From contig DUUM01000119.1 in NCBI GenBank assembly GCA_012841565.1, positions 1-64,000 of the forward strand: a stretch of DNA of 64,000 nt, given 5' to 3'. This DNA is from Candidatus Epulonipiscium sp. Its GTDB lineage: Bacteria; Bacillota_A; Clostridia; Lachnospirales; Cellulosilyticaceae. Under the pieces are notes generated by a model. It did no database searches. It worked only from the letters and a program-made list of their open reading frames with translations, and was not told the DNA's origin. Of the stretch, positions 8,421 to 18,308 are shown one piece after another. The number at the start of each line of letters is the position of its first letter. Within the stretch, counting starts at the first letter, position 1. Both the position numbers and the translations under genes were made by a program.

Positions 8421-9482
8421 ATGAAAGCACAATTAATTTTAGAAAATGGAATGGTATTTGAAGGGCAGGCTTTTGGATATTTTAAAGAAAAAATTGGAGA
8501 GGTAATCGTTAATACGAGTATGACAGGTTATCAAGAGATCCTTACAAATCCTGCATACTACGGACAAATTGTCATTATGACCTACCCTATGATTGGAAAC
8601 TATGGTATCAACTTAGATGATATGCAATCAAAAAAGGTCCAGATAAAAGGGTTAGTGGTACGAGAGAAGTGTGATATTCCAAATAATTTTCGTTGTGAGT
8701 TAACATTGGATGGCTATATGAAGGCGAGTGGCATCATTGGTATTGAAGGAATCGATACAAGAGCTCTTGCTAAAGTTGTCAGGGAGTGCGGTGTTATGAA
8801 AGGTATTATTGCCGTTAGAGAATTGACACCGAGTCAGATTAAGTTGAAACTAGAGGCCTTTTCAAATAGTGAGGCAGTGGGTAAAGTAACAAGAGCAGAG
8901 ATTTCTTATATTGAGGGAACAGGTAAACATATTGGCATTGTTGATCTAGGGGTTAGACAAAGTGCCATTCATTCTCTAAAAGCCAAAGGATGTAAAATCA
9001 CATTATTTCCCGCATTCACAAGTGCTAAAGAATTTTTAGAGTCTAATTTTGACGGTATCTTAGTGTCGAGTGGCCCAGGATCGCCACATGACATACCCCA
9101 AGTGACAGAGGAAATTAAAAATCTGGTAGGAAAGATTCCTCTAATAGGGATGGGGTTAGGTCATCAAGTATTGGCCCTTGCCATAGGAGCAGAGGTTAGT
9201 AGATTGGGATTTGGCCATCACGGAGGCGCTCAATCTGTAAAAGATACACTGACCAATAGGATACAATCAACTTCTCAGACGCATAGTTACGTTGTTTCTA
9301 GGCTGCCAAGTGAAGCTGTTATTTCCCATATTAATATCAATGACGAAACCATAGAAGGTATGTATGTAAAAGAAAAAAGAATCTATAGCATTCAATTTCA
9401 TCCTCAGTCACCGACAGTAAGTGGTGAGATTGACTCAATCTATGATAACTTTCTAACTATAATCCAAGGAGGCCAACTATAA
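8421..9482 (+). CDS. carA: Carbamoyl-phosphate synthase small subunit with lost glutaminase triad
   Basis: This is a 353-residue class I glutamine amidotransferase subunit of carbamoyl-phosphate synthase. It normally hydrolyses glutamine and passes ammonia to CarB. The fold is intact ([27 protein letters not shown]), but the nucleophile in the usual ICLGHQ motif is glycine (MGLGHQ, residue 245, codon GGG at 9153). The triad glutamate of HPEAS is glutamine (HPQS, residue 329). Glutamine-binding positions are also altered (SQNHG reads SQTHS). It is therefore probably unable to use glutamine. ATG 8421 is chosen over an upstream in-frame ATG (8394) because it follows GAGGAG and gives the family N-terminus. 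Its stop overlaps the carB start (TAATG). Expression is controlled by the upstream PyrR-type leader. Confidence 0.9.
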   Translation: MKAQLILENGMVFEGQAFGYFKEKIGEVIVNTSMTGYQEILTNPAYYGQIVIMTYPMIGNYGINLDDMQSKKVQIKGLVVREKCDIPNNFRCELTLDGYMKASGIIGIEGIDTRALAKVVRECGVMKGIIAVRELTPSQIKLKLEAFSNSEAVGKVTRAEISYIEGTGKHIGIVDLGVRQSAIHSLKAKGCKITLFPAFTSAKEFLESNFDGILVSSGPGSPHDIPQVTEEIKNLVGKIPLIGMGLGHQVLALAIGAEVSRLGFGHHGGAQSVKDTLTNRIQSTSQTHSYVVSRLPSEAVISHININDETIEGMYVKEKRIYSIQFHPQSPTVSGEIDSIYDNFLTIIQGGQL

Positions 9483-12400
9483 TGCCAAGAGACATGAAGA
9501 TAAAAAAAGTATTAGTCATTGGATCAGGACCCATTGTTATTGGCCAAGCGGCAGAATTTGACTATTCAGGGACTCAAGCTTGCCAAGCGCTCAAAGAAGA
9601 AGGCGTAGAAGTTGTTCTAGTCAATAGTAATCCAGCCACAATCATGACCGATAAAGATGTGGCAGATAAAATATATATAGAACCTTTGAATATTGGATTT
9701 ATAGAAAAAATCATTGCAAAGGAAAGACCAGATAGCTTACTTGCAGGCGTGGGCGGACAAACAGGGCTTAACCTTGCAGTTGAACTAGATGATCAGGGCA
9801 TTCTTGAAAAATATGGTGTGCGGGTTATAGGGTCTCAAATTAGTGCTATTAAAGAAGGTGAAGATCGTGAGAAGTTTAGAGATCTTATGAACCGGATTAA
9901 CCAGCCTATGATTGAAAGTAAGACTATAGAAACAGTAGAAGATGCGGTGGAATTTTCACATAAAATCGGATATCCAATCGTTGTTAGACCGGCTTATACA
10001 TTAGGAGGTACAGGTGGTGGAATTGCCGAGACAGAAGAAGAGTTAAAGGAAATATGCGCCCATGGTTTACATTTGTCAAGGGCTAAACAAGTCCTAATAG
10101 AAAAATGTATTAGAGGCTGGAAAGAAATTGAATACGAAGTTATGCGAGATAGTTTTGGAACAGCCATTGCTATTTGTAACATGGAAAATATTGACCCAGT
10201 AGGGATTCATACAGGGGATAGTATTGTTATAGCACCGACCCAAACATTATCTGATAAAGAACATCAAATGCTACGGAAGGCATCTTTAGATATTATATCG
10301 GAGTGTGACATAAGGGGAGGGTGTAATGTTCAGTTAGCGCTTCATCCTGAAAGCTTTGAGTACGCTGTTATAGAAATTAATCCACGTGTTAGTCGTTCAT
10401 CAGCTTTAGCATCCAAAGCTACAGGCTATCCTATTGCTAGGGTAACTGCCAAAATAGCCTTAGGTTATGGACTTCATGAGATTATTAATGAAATAACAGG
10501 TAACACATATGCTTGTGTTGAACCTACCTTAGATTATGTAGTTGTTAAAATACCGAAGTGGCCTTTTGATAAGTTTTATAAAGCAAATAGGTCCTTAGGG
10601 ACAAAAATGATGGCAACAGGTGAAGTTATGGCCATAGGTACTAGCTTTGAGTCAGCCTTCTTAAAGGGAATTAGATCTCTAGAAATTGGTCAGTATTCTC
10701 TTTATCATCATAAGCTCATGGGGAAATCCTTAGATGAATTAAAGAAACTAGTCGTAGTTCCAGACGACGAACGTATTTTTGTTTTAGCATCTATGCTAAG
10801 GATGCAATACAGGGAAGAGCAAATATGTAAGATTACAGGAATGGATTCATTTTTTATAAAAAAAATAAAGTGGATTGTGGAGGAAGAAGAAAAACTAACA
10901 CAAATGAGATTCGAAGATTTAACTCCAAAATATTTAATGCAACTCAAAAAAAGGGGTTTTGCAGATAAAGGAATTGCTCAATTAATAGGTGTAACAGAAG
11001 ATGATCTGAGGCAATTAAGAGAGAAGTGGAAAATTATACCTGTCTATAAAATGGTTGATACCTGTGCAGGGGAGTTTGGAGCCAAGTCTCCATACTACTA
11101 TTCTACCTATGATACAACAGATGAAGTAACTGTTTCGGATAAGAAAAAGGTTATTGTTATGGGTTCAGGTCCTATTCGAATTGGTCAAGGAATAGAGTTT
11201 GATTACTGCTCGGTACACGCTATTATGGCGCTAAAGGAGCAAGGCATTGAAACGATTATCATTAACAATAATCCCGAGACTGTTAGTACAGATTTTCATA
11301 CATCAGATAAGCTTTATTTTGAACCATTGACTGATGAAGATGTGTACCATATTATTCAAAAAGAAAAACCAATGGGTGTCATCTTACAATTTGGCGGGCA
11401 AACAGCTATTAAGCTAGCTAAGTTTTGTGAGAAAATGAATATTACAGTTTTAGGGACACAACCAAAGCAAATGGATGAGGCGGAAGATCGGGAAAAGTTT
11501 GATGCTATTTTAGAGAAACTAGATATAAAACGTCCAAAAGGTAAAGCCATTTGGAACATTACGGAAGGTTTAAAGGCTGCTGATGAGTTAGGATATCCAG
11601 TGTTAGTAAGGCCTTCTTATGTGTTAGGTGGGCAAGGAATGGAAATAACCTATGAAAAAGAGCAACTATCTAGATATCTTGAAAATGCCTTTGACAGGGA
11701 TACGGAGAATCCTGTCCTAATTGATAGGTACTTAATGGGGCGTGAAATAGAAGTAGATGCCATTTGTGATGGGGAAGATATTTTAATCCCAGGCATTATG
11801 GAGCACCTAGAAAGAGCAGGTATACATTCTGGAGATAGTACGAGTATTTATCCTAGTATTCATATATCCCAGGCAATAAAAAATAAAATATTAGAATACA
11901 CTAAACTTTTAGCAAAAGAGTTAAAAGTAATTGGAATGATTAATATTCAATATATAGAGTATGAGGATGAACTTTATATTATTGAAGTTAACCCTCGTTC
12001 AAGTCGTACGGTACCCTATATTTCAAAGGTAACAGATGTTCCAATCATCTCTATAGCAACTAGGATTATCTTAGGTGAAAAACTTTCAGATATGCCTTGG
12101 GGAAGTGGTTTATATCCTGAAATTAAAAATCGGTATGCGGTTAAGGTACCCGTTTTTTCAACAGAAAAACTACCATTAGTTGAAGTGAGCTTAGGACCTG
12201 AAATGAGATCCACAGGAGAAGTTTTAGGTGTTGGGGAAACGATTGAAGAAGCTCTTTATAAAGGATTTGCGGCAGCAGGAAATAGGCTTCCTAAAAAAAA
12301 TGGAATCGTTTTGGCTACGGTACAAAAACACGATAGAGACGAATTTATGCAAATAGCAAAACGCTTCGCAGCATGCGGATACAAATTTATAGCCACAAAA

Positions 12401-12703
12401 GGAACAGCAAAGCAATTACTAGAAAATGGAGTTGTATCTGAAGTTGTGGGTAAGATTAGCGAAAAAAGACCTAATATCTTAGACACAATCAGAAGTGGCC
12501 AAATTGATATTGTTATAAATACACCAACTAAAGGGAATGATTCTCATAGAGATGGATTTCAAATTCGCCGAAGTGCTATAGAGGCTTCCTTACTAGTCGT
12601 AACCTCCTTAGATACAGTCAAGGCCATGTTAGATATTATTGAAAAGGGAATGACAATAGAAGGCGCTCAGGTTTATGATATGGGAAAGCAATTAATTAAA
12701 TAG
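9482..12703 (+). CDS. carB: Carbamoyl-phosphate synthase large subunit
   Basis: This full-length 1073-residue synthase makes carbamoyl phosphate from bicarbonate, ammonia and two ATP. Two tandem ATP-grasp halves are visible: [20 protein letters not shown] at the start and [20 protein letters not shown] at about residue 556. ATP-grasp glycine loops lie at about 175 (GGTGGGI) and about 719 (GGQGM). The last 130 residues form the MGS-like allosteric domain ([11 protein letters not shown]). No catalytic gap was noticed. It overlaps carA by one base, with AGGAGG in the end of carA as its ribosome-binding site. Because its partner CarA looks glutaminase-dead, this enzyme may run on free ammonia. 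Confidence 0.95.
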   Translation: MPRDMKIKKVLVIGSGPIVIGQAAEFDYSGTQACQALKEEGVEVVLVNSNPATIMTDKDVADKIYIEPLNIGFIEKIIAKERPDSLLAGVGGQTGLNLAVELDDQGILEKYGVRVIGSQISAIKEGEDREKFRDLMNRINQPMIESKTIETVEDAVEFSHKIGYPIVVRPAYTLGGTGGGIAETEEELKEICAHGLHLSRAKQVLIEKCIRGWKEIEYEVMRDSFGTAIAICNMENIDPVGIHTGDSIVIAPTQTLSDKEHQMLRKASLDIISECDIRGGCNVQLALHPESFEYAVIEINPRVSRSSALASKATGYPIARVTAKIALGYGLHEIINEITGNTYACVEPTLDYVVVKIPKWPFDKFYKANRSLGTKMMATGEVMAIGTSFESAFLKGIRSLEIGQYSLYHHKLMGKSLDELKKLVVVPDDERIFVLASMLRMQYREEQICKITGMDSFFIKKIKWIVEEEEKLTQMRFEDLTPKYLMQLKKRGFADKGIAQLIGVTEDDLRQLREKWKIIPVYKMVDTCAGEFGAKSPYYYSTYDTTDEVTVSDKKKVIVMGSGPIRIGQGIEFDYCSVHAIMALKEQGIETIIINNNPETVSTDFHTSDKLYFEPLTDEDVYHIIQKEKPMGVILQFGGQTAIKLAKFCEKMNITVLGTQPKQMDEAEDREKFDAILEKLDIKRPKGKAIWNITEGLKAADELGYPVLVRPSYVLGGQGMEITYEKEQLSRYLENAFDRDTENPVLIDRYLMGREIEVDAICDGEDILIPGIMEHLERAGIHSGDSTSIYPSIHISQAIKNKILEYTKLLAKELKVIGMINIQYIEYEDELYIIEVNPRSSRTVPYISKVTDVPIISIATRIILGEKLSDMPWGSGLYPEIKNRYAVKVPVFSTEKLPLVEVSLGPEMRSTGEVLGVGETIEEALYKGFAAAGNRLPKKNGIVLATVQKHDRDEFMQIAKRFAACGYKFIATKGTAKQLLENGVVSEVVGKISEKRPNILDTIRSGQIDIVINTPTKGNDSHRDGFQIRRSAIEASLLVVTSLDTVKAMLDIIEKGMTIEGAQVYDMGKQLIK

Positions 12704-12742
12704 ATATACTTTATCTTAAAGAGTCGAAGGTCAACAGATAAA

Positions 12743-12787
12743 ACACATAGTGCTCAGTATCCATAATTGATACTGAGCACTATGTGT
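12743..12787. terminator. Bidirectional terminator between carB and cheX
   Basis: A perfect 19-bp inverted repeat (ACACATAGTGCTCAGTATC and its complement) has a 7-base loop. It lies between convergent genes. There is no long T-run, but the stem is very strong. Confidence 0.75.
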
Positions 12788-12794
12788 TGGTATG

Positions 12795-13256
12795 TTAAGC
12801 GTTGAAAGCTATATTAATTTCGATTGGTATATCGTCTGCAAAAAGTTGAACGCATAGAATCTGGCCAGTTCCCATTTTTAAGGATATACTGTCTCCTTGA
12901 AGTAAGGTAGGTGTTGAGATATCAATCAAAACGCCTATGCTGGAAAAAAGAGTAACAGCACTTGCTGTTAGCATATTGGATAGTTCTGATAATGCACTTT
13001 TTTCCATTTCGCCTAATTCATCTACAGGCATACCCATCATCATTTTGGATGCTACTTGTTTTGCTGATTCTAAATCCAGGGAATAAGCGACATTTCCTTT
13101 GATTCCCCCAACGATACCAACTAATATAAGTATACCGGAACTAACTAATTCCTTGTTTTTTACACTTAATGTACCTTTTCGTATTTCTGAAAACCCTAAT
13201 TGGGGCATAATAGAAGTAAATGATTCCATAAAAGGATTAATATTTTTTACATCCAA
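12795..13256 (-). CDS. cheX: CheX-family chemotaxis phosphatase-like protein
   Basis: This is a 153-residue CheC/CheX/FliY-family protein; such proteins dephosphorylate CheY-P. The family signature is seen as ALSELSNMLTASA (about residues 88-100), where the E and N are the catalytic pair. A GNVAYSLDLESAKQVASKMM strand-helix unit also fits. It overlaps the upstream response-regulator/CheX gene by 10 bases, so translation is probably coupled. The pair is not beside flagellar or other che genes. Its target may be the receiver domain encoded next to it. Confidence 0.82.
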   Translation of the reverse strand: MDVKNINPFMESFTSIMPQLGFSEIRKGTLSVKNKELVSSGILILVGIVGGIKGNVAYSLDLESAKQVASKMMMGMPVDELGEMEKSALSELSNMLTASAVTLFSSIGVLIDISTPTLLQGDSISLKMGTGQILCVQLFADDIPIEINIAFNA

Positions 13257-14110
13257 TTTGTAACACTCCTTTTAAATCCGACATTAAGAAATATTTCCCC
13301 AAAATCAGTTTTTGCCAGCACAGTGGTTGTAGTGAAATTTGGTGGGGATATGACAACTTTTTCCCCGCGAAGTATTGACGGCGGTGCGACACGAAGACCT
13401 AATGCTTTATTCTTACGGTTAAGGATGGAGGATGCGTTCCCTGAAATGATATTAGCAAACTCCCCCAGTGCTAAAAGAACCTCGTTGTGATCCATTGGTT
13501 CTCTTCGTAAAACTGCACTTACTAAATTAGTAGCAGTTTCTTTAGAGAGGTCAATTAACATCCTACCAGGGAATTCGCCAATAATCCCAACGATAATAGA
13601 GATGCCTTTAGAGGTAAATTCTTTCTCCTGAGGATATTCTGCGTCATATGTGATAAGGGTTTTTGTCATCTTATTGAAGCAATCTAGTAGACTCTCTTTA
13701 AATATTGAACAATGGGTGTCTTCTAGAAAACGATATAACTCATCAGAATTTACAATTCTCTTAACGGCAATAATCAGTTCATCTGGATCGACAGGTTTTT
13801 GGATATAAGCAGATACATTGTTTTTCTTTGCTTCTTTTACTATTTCATCATCCATCATGGAACTTACAACAATCACTTTAATATTTTCGTTAATTTTATG
13901 TATGGCACGGGTACACTCAAAGCCATCTGTACCAGGTAATGTCATATCCATTGTTACTAAAGCGGGATTGCTTTTTGCTACAACCTCTTTCACCCCTTCT
14001 AAAGAGCTAGCCTCTCCAACAACAGTAAAACCATTATCTTCAAGAATATTTCTTAGCATTGCGATTGAAAAAGGTGAATCATCAACAATAACGATTCCAT
14101 TTTCGTTCAT
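13247..14110 (-). CDS. Response regulator receiver domain fused to CheX-like domain
   Basis: This is a 287-residue two-domain protein. Residues 1-120 are a CheY-like receiver: the acidic pocket is DD at 10-11, the phosphoacceptor is in TMDMTLPG (about 54-61), and the lysine is in IQKPVDP (about 105). Residues 130-285 are CheX-like (GISIIVGIIGEFPGRMLID, then ALGEFANIISGNASS, with the E/N pair preserved). A receiver carrying its own phosphatase-type domain implies fast auto-dephosphorylation, or sequestration of the partner CheX. It is the first gene of a two-gene operon reading leftward. GGAGG precedes the ATG at 14110. Confidence 0.85.
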   Translation of the reverse strand: MNENGIVIVDDSPFSIAMLRNILEDNGFTVVGEASSLEGVKEVVAKSNPALVTMDMTLPGTDGFECTRAIHKINENIKVIVVSSMMDDEIVKEAKKNNVSAYIQKPVDPDELIIAVKRIVNSDELYRFLEDTHCSIFKESLLDCFNKMTKTLITYDAEYPQEKEFTSKGISIIVGIIGEFPGRMLIDLSKETATNLVSAVLRREPMDHNEVLLALGEFANIISGNASSILNRKNKALGLRVAPPSILRGEKVVISPPNFTTTTVLAKTDFGEIFLNVGFKRSVTNWM

Positions 14111-14343
14111 ACGAATACCTCCTATATTAAATTCAAACCTATATTTGAAATTATATCATAGTTATCAGTATTGTAGAAGTAAAATACCTATAACTAAGAT
14201 GAAAAGATTCGATTGAGAAGAAGTGGGTTACACAAGTGTGGAGGGTATGAGTGTGTCGCAGTAATTAGAATCTTAAATTAGGTTACAAAAGAGATAAACT
14301 ATGATATTATTGATAAGTCATATTTATATTATAGGAGGAAATT

Positions 14344-14958
14344 ATGGGAAAAAGTGAAGTTAAAAACGTAAACATTGTTACAGCAGATCCATCAGCATTA
14401 GGTCTTTTTGGGTTAGCAATGGTGACATTAGTTGCATCATCACAAAAGCTAGGGATAACAACAGGATCATCATTTGTCATTCCCTGGGCAATATTTTTAG
14501 GTGCATTTGCTCAATTATTTGCTTGTATTAATGACTCTAAGAGAAACAATACTTTTGGCACAACAGCTTTTGGCGCTTATGCATTTTTTTGGATGGCAAT
14601 GGCTACATCATGGATGATAAAAATGGGTGTATTTGGCGAAGCACTAGCTTCAAATGTTGATCCAAAACAATTAGGATTTGCATTTATTGGATACTTAATA
14701 TTTACCTTATTTATGACAATAGGGGCTATGGAGACACATAAGGTGCTATTTCTTATACTCTTCTTTATTAACTTCCTATTTATTGGGCTATCACTTGATA
14801 GTTTTGGTATCATGGGGGAATTCCCACATAAATTAGCAGCTTATTCAGAGCTAATCATATCCTTATTATCTTTTTATGGTTCAGGGGCATCAGTGTTAAA
14901 TACACACTTTGGAAAAGTATTTTTACCAGTAGGTAAGCCTTTTGGGATTTTCAAATAA
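14344..14958 (+). CDS. GPR1/FUN34/YaaH (SatP) family acetate/succinate transporter
   Basis: This is a 204-residue integral membrane protein with six predicted helices. The N-terminal DPSALGLFGLAMVTLVAS corresponds to the family NPAPLGLMGFGMTT signature, and the C-terminal GSGASVLN also fits. Relatives carry acetate or succinate with protons or act as channels. ATG 14344 follows AGGAGG at 14334-14339. It is a single-gene unit with a terminator immediately downstream. The transported acid cannot be decided from sequence. Confidence 0.85.
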   Translation: MGKSEVKNVNIVTADPSALGLFGLAMVTLVASSQKLGITTGSSFVIPWAIFLGAFAQLFACINDSKRNNTFGTTAFGAYAFFWMAMATSWMIKMGVFGEALASNVDPKQLGFAFIGYLIFTLFMTIGAMETHKVLFLILFFINFLFIGLSLDSFGIMGEFPHKLAAYSELIISLLSFYGSGASVLNTHFGKVFLPVGKPFGIFK

Positions 14959-14988
14959 CCTACTACAAATTTGAAAACAAGTTTAAGA

Positions 14989-15025
14989 ATAACCTTGATA
15001 GATAAAATATCAAGGTTATCTTTTT
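14989..15025 (+). terminator. Terminator after SatP-family gene
   Basis: A 12-bp perfect stem (ATAACCTTGATA and TATCAAGGTTAT) is followed by CTTTTT. Confidence 0.85.
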
Positions 15026-15093
15026 AGGGTTTTTCTTCTTGCCAGTTTCTTCTGTCCAAGAGGTAATAGCTAATTCTGAAAAAATAGGTAAAC

Positions 15094-15122
15094 TTGACAA
15101 TAATAAAAGATTACAGTAAACT
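15094..15122 (+). promoter_or_regulatory. Promoter of the TPP-riboswitch operon
   Basis: TTGACA at 15094-15099 and TAAACT at 15117-15122 have exactly 17 bases between them. It lies just upstream of the riboswitch aptamer. Confidence 0.7.
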
Positions 15123-15132
15123 AATAGCATAT

Positions 15133-15220
15133 TAAGGGTGCTCGATGAATCGGGCTGAGAGGAGACGTATGAGTCTCTAACCTTCGAACCTGATCTGGAT
15201 AATGCCAGCGTAGGAATAAT
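15133..15220 (+). promoter_or_regulatory. TPP riboswitch (THI element)
   Basis: The thi-box core is clear: GGGTGCTC near 15137, GGCTGAGAGGAGAC at 15153-15166, then CCTTCGAACCTGATCTGGAT and AATGCCAGCGTAGGAA from 15181 on. With the hairpin terminator at 15254-15286 it should shut off the downstream thiamine-precursor transporter when thiamine pyrophosphate is abundant. Confidence 0.95.
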
Positions 15221-15253
15221 AGCGTACTGTTTTTTGTATAGGTATTGTATATT

Positions 15254-15286
15254 ATCCTCTCTGGCCCTGGGTCAGGGAGGATTTTT
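15254..15286 (+). terminator. Riboswitch-controlled terminator
   Basis: A 12-bp stem with G-U pairs (ATCCTCTCTGGC paired with GTCAGGGAGGAT) is followed by TTTT. It sits between the TPP aptamer and the first gene, as the expression platform would. Confidence 0.8.
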
Positions 15287-15317
15287 AATGTTTTATAAAT
15301 ATAAAGGAGGCAAAATA

Positions 15318-15614
15318 ATGAACGCAAGTGTTGCGATTCAAGTATTACCAGGAGTTCAGGATATAGATTTAGTGTGTGAGATTGTAGATGAGGTCATCGC
15401 CTATATAAAAAGTACAGGCCTATCTTACTATGTAGGACCATTTGAGACCGCTATTGAAGGTGAATATGATGACCTAATGGAAATTGTTAAACAGTGTCAA
15501 TACATTGCTATTAAAGCAGGGTGTCCATCAGTTATGTCTTATGTAAAGATTAATTTTAAGCCAGAGGGCGGTGTTCTAACAATTGATAAAAAGGTTACAA
15601 AGCATCACAAATAA
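15318..15614 (+). CDS. MTH1187/YkoF-type thiamine-binding protein
   Basis: This is a 98-residue protein of the MTH1187 (thiamine-binding, DUF77-like) family; relatives bind thiamine or its hydroxymethylpyrimidine precursor in the cytoplasm. MNASVAIQVLPG at the start and YYVGPFETAIEGEYDDLMEI (residues 34-53) are typical. ATG 15318 follows AAGGAGG at 15304-15310; the open frame upstream runs through the terminator and is not used. It is the first gene of the TPP-riboswitch operon. The next gene starts within its last 32 bases. Confidence 0.85.
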   Translation: MNASVAIQVLPGVQDIDLVCEIVDEVIAYIKSTGLSYYVGPFETAIEGEYDDLMEIVKQCQYIAIKAGCPSVMSYVKINFKPEGGVLTIDKKVTKHHK

Positions 15615-16368
15615 GATTTCATCATCTATAGCAGTCGTAGGAATTCTTGTTAGTTGGCAACTCCTATCGGCTGTAAAGATTGTCCCGAAATATATGTTGC
15701 CATCACCCTTAGATGTGATAAGAGCTTTGATACTAGATTTTCCACTGCTCATGCATCATGCAAGATTTACCCTATTAGAAGCATTTTTTGGGTTGACAAT
15801 AGGAGTGCTGTTAGGATTTGCCATTGCTGTTCTGATGGACCGATTTGAAATTATATACAAAGCAATTTATCCAGTACTAGTGATTACCCAGACCATACCA
15901 ACTGTAGCCATAGCCCCTTTGCTTGTTCTGTGGCTAGGCTACGGCATGGCACCTAAAATAACGCTGATTGTTATTGTAACATTTTTTCCCATTACAGTAG
16001 GACTTCTAGATGGCTTTATGTCTGCTGATGTAGATACCATAAAACTTTTGAGATCTATGAAGGCTTCAAGAGGACAGATTTTTAGGCACATTAAATTACC
16101 AAGTGCTTTATCACATTTTTTTGCAGGCCTTAGAATTTCAGTCTCTTATTCAGTCGTAGGTGCGGTGATTGCAGAATGGTTAGGTGGCTACAGTGGGCTA
16201 GGCGTTTATATGACAAGGGTAAAAAAATCCTACGCTTTTGACAAAATGTTTGCAGTCATCTTGCTTATATCTGTCATTAGCCTGTTGCTAATGTGGGGGG
16301 TAACCACTGTTCAAAAATTTAGTATGCCATGGACTAACAATGAAAGTGATTTAAAACAAGAAACTTAA
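15583..16368 (+). CDS. ABC transporter permease, thiamine-precursor uptake (ThiX-like)
   Basis: This is a 261-residue permease of the SsuC/TauC-like binding-protein-dependent family. It has six membrane segments and the cytoplasmic EAA-type loop at about residues 140-170. The TTG at 15583 is the only suitable start and overlaps the preceding gene; the next ATG would remove the first membrane helix. It works with the binding protein and ATPase that follow. The TPP riboswitch and the NMT1-type binding protein point to uptake of a pyrimidine precursor of thiamine (formylaminopyrimidine-type). Confidence 0.85.
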   Translation: MIKRLQSITNKISSSIAVVGILVSWQLLSAVKIVPKYMLPSPLDVIRALILDFPLLMHHARFTLLEAFFGLTIGVLLGFAIAVLMDRFEIIYKAIYPVLVITQTIPTVAIAPLLVLWLGYGMAPKITLIVIVTFFPITVGLLDGFMSADVDTIKLLRSMKASRGQIFRHIKLPSALSHFFAGLRISVSYSVVGAVIAEWLGGYSGLGVYMTRVKKSYAFDKMFAVILLISVISLLLMWGVTTVQKFSMPWTNNESDLKQET

Positions 16369-16378
16369 GGAGCATAAA

Positions 16379-17353
16379 ATGAAATCAAAATTAGTATTTT
16401 TAATATGTATATTAGGAATAGGGATAGGTATAGCAGGATGTAGTAAGAAGGATGATAAAATAAGTATTGTTCTTGACTGGACACCTAACACAAATCATAC
16501 AGGTTTATATGTCGCCCAAGAGCTGGGCTACTTTGAAGAGTTAGGCCTTAATGTAGATATTATTCAACCACCAGAAGGTGGGGCTACAACTCTCGTAGCA
16601 TCAGGGAAAGCTGAATTTGGAATTGACTTTCAAGACAGTATAGCTCCTGCTTTTGCTACAGATGAGCCTCTACCAGTAACAGCAGTAGCAACGCTTATTC
16701 AGCATAATACATCCGGTATTATATCTCTAAAAGATAATGGAATCGACACACCCAAGGGAATGGCAGATAAAGTCTATGCAACGTGGGATTTACCAGTGGA
16801 GAAAGCAATTATCAGACAAGTGGTTGAAGCTGATGGGGGAGATTATAACGCCATTAACATGATACCTAGCACAGTAGCTGATGTTATAACAGCGCTTAAT
16901 ACAAATGTAGATGCTGTATGGGTGTATTATGCTTGGGATGGTATTGCAACCAAGGTAAAAGGTATAGAAACAGATTACTTTGCATTTAAGGATATTGATC
17001 CGGTGCTCGACTATTATAATCCTATAATCGTGAGTAATAATACATACCTTGAGAAAAATGAAGAGCAAGCTAAAGCAGTTTTAAAGGCAGTGGCTAAAGG
17101 GTATGAATATGCTATAGAAAACCCAGAAGATGCAGCTAACATACTAGTGAAAGCTAACCCTGAGCTAGATATGGCCATCGTACAAGAAAGTCAAAAATGG
17201 CTTGCAGATCAATATAAGGCAGAAGTTAGCCAATGGGGATATATCGATGCTAATAGGTGGGATAACTTCTATCAGTGGCTATCACAAAAAAATCTTATTG
17301 AACAAGAAATTCCATTAGGATATGGGTTTACAAACAAATATCTTTCAGAATAG
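16379..17353 (+). CDS. NMT1/THI5-like thiamine-precursor-binding lipoprotein (ThiY-like)
   Basis: This is a 324-residue substrate-binding protein with a lipoprotein signal: a hydrophobic stretch ends in IAGCS, with lipid-modified Cys21. The NMT1/THI5-like signature is plain: VLDWTPNTNHTGLYVAQELG at about residues 32-51, GYFEELGLNV, and then ASGKAEFGIDF. Family members bind aminopyrimidine precursors of thiamine outside the membrane. It is 10 bases after the permease gene and 12 before the ATPase gene. Confidence 0.9.
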   Translation: MKSKLVFLICILGIGIGIAGCSKKDDKISIVLDWTPNTNHTGLYVAQELGYFEELGLNVDIIQPPEGGATTLVASGKAEFGIDFQDSIAPAFATDEPLPVTAVATLIQHNTSGIISLKDNGIDTPKGMADKVYATWDLPVEKAIIRQVVEADGGDYNAINMIPSTVADVITALNTNVDAVWVYYAWDGIATKVKGIETDYFAFKDIDPVLDYYNPIIVSNNTYLEKNEEQAKAVLKAVAKGYEYAIENPEDAANILVKANPELDMAIVQESQKWLADQYKAEVSQWGYIDANRWDNFYQWLSQKNLIEQEIPLGYGFTNKYLSE

Positions 17354-17365
17354 AGGAAAACACGT

Positions 17366-18109
17366 ATGAGTAAGCTTAGTGCAAACAATATATCAAAATC
17401 CTACAATAACAAAGAGATCATAAAAGATATTACATTACAGTTATATGAAGGAGAAATTGTGTGCCTACTAGGAGTAAGTGGTGTTGGAAAAACTACATTA
17501 TTTAATATACTATCAGGCCTACTATCTCCAGATGAAGGTAGTGTATTATTAGATAATACGGATATAACAGGGGAAGCGGGACAGATTAGTTATATGCTAC
17601 AAAAAGACTTGTTACTGCCGTATAAAAAGGTTATTGACAATGTCTCTTTACCACTCGTTATAAAGGGAGAAAACAAGCCAGATGCAAGATTTACAGCAGA
17701 AAGTTACTTTGAAATGTTCGGCATTGATGGTACCCAAAACAAGTATCCACACCAGCTATCAGGCGGAATGAGGCAACGGGCAGCACTTTTACGTACTTAT
17801 TTGTTTTCACAGGATGTGGCGCTTTTAGATGAGCCATTTAGCGCCCTAGACACCATTACTAAAAGTAAAATGCATGGTTGGTATCTTGAGGTTATGGAGA
17901 AGATTAAATTATCAACCTTGTTTATCACACATGATATAGATGAAGCGATTATATTATCAGATCGTATTTATATTATGACAGGGATGCCGGGAAAAATAAC
18001 ATCAGAAATAAAGATTCATCATCCTAAACCAAGAGAAGATGAGTTCATTTTAAGCCCGGAATTTATTACTTACAAAAGAGAGATTATCCAAACTTTGGCA
18101 AGTGATTAG
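17366..18109 (+). CDS. ABC transporter ATP-binding protein (ThiZ-like)
   Basis: This is a 247-residue ABC ATPase of the nitrate/taurine/thiamine-precursor branch. The Walker A motif is GVSGVGKTT (residues 35-43), the signature is LSGGMRQR, and Walker B is VALLDEPFSALD, followed by an H-loop (FITHDIDEAI). It energises the preceding permease and lipoprotein. It is the last gene of the TPP-riboswitch operon and is followed by a terminator. Confidence 0.88.
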   Translation: MSKLSANNISKSYNNKEIIKDITLQLYEGEIVCLLGVSGVGKTTLFNILSGLLSPDEGSVLLDNTDITGEAGQISYMLQKDLLLPYKKVIDNVSLPLVIKGENKPDARFTAESYFEMFGIDGTQNKYPHQLSGGMRQRAALLRTYLFSQDVALLDEPFSALDTITKSKMHGWYLEVMEKIKLSTLFITHDIDEAIILSDRIYIMTGMPGKITSEIKIHHPKPREDEFILSPEFITYKREIIQTLASD

Positions 18110-18157
18110 ATGTTTATAAGTAAATAAATGTGTTTGAAGAGTATGGATAAAGATGAA

Positions 18158-18187
18158 GTAGCAATCAAATTGGTTGCTGCCTTTTTT
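18158..18187 (+). terminator. Terminator of the thiamine-precursor operon
   Basis: A 9-bp stem (GTAGCAATC paired with GGTTGCTGC, with G-U pairs) is followed by CTTTTTT. Confidence 0.8.
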
Positions 18188-18308
18188 ATGCAATAATATA
18201 GACCTACAGTTTAAGCTATTGCAGACAACCTCTTTACGGCATATAATTGGAATTGAATGAGTACAGGGGGAACTAGTGATTCATGTTTAACAAAGGAGAA
18301 TAAGACAT

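Noticed and set aside
8231..8461. 76-codon open frame upstream of carA
   Set aside because: It runs through the PyrR-type attenuator and its terminator, has no ribosome-binding site and no protein-like composition.
13818..14216. 132-codon plus-strand frame over the receiver-CheX gene
   Set aside because: It is antisense to a well-supported gene and its sequence is the complement of conserved receiver codons.
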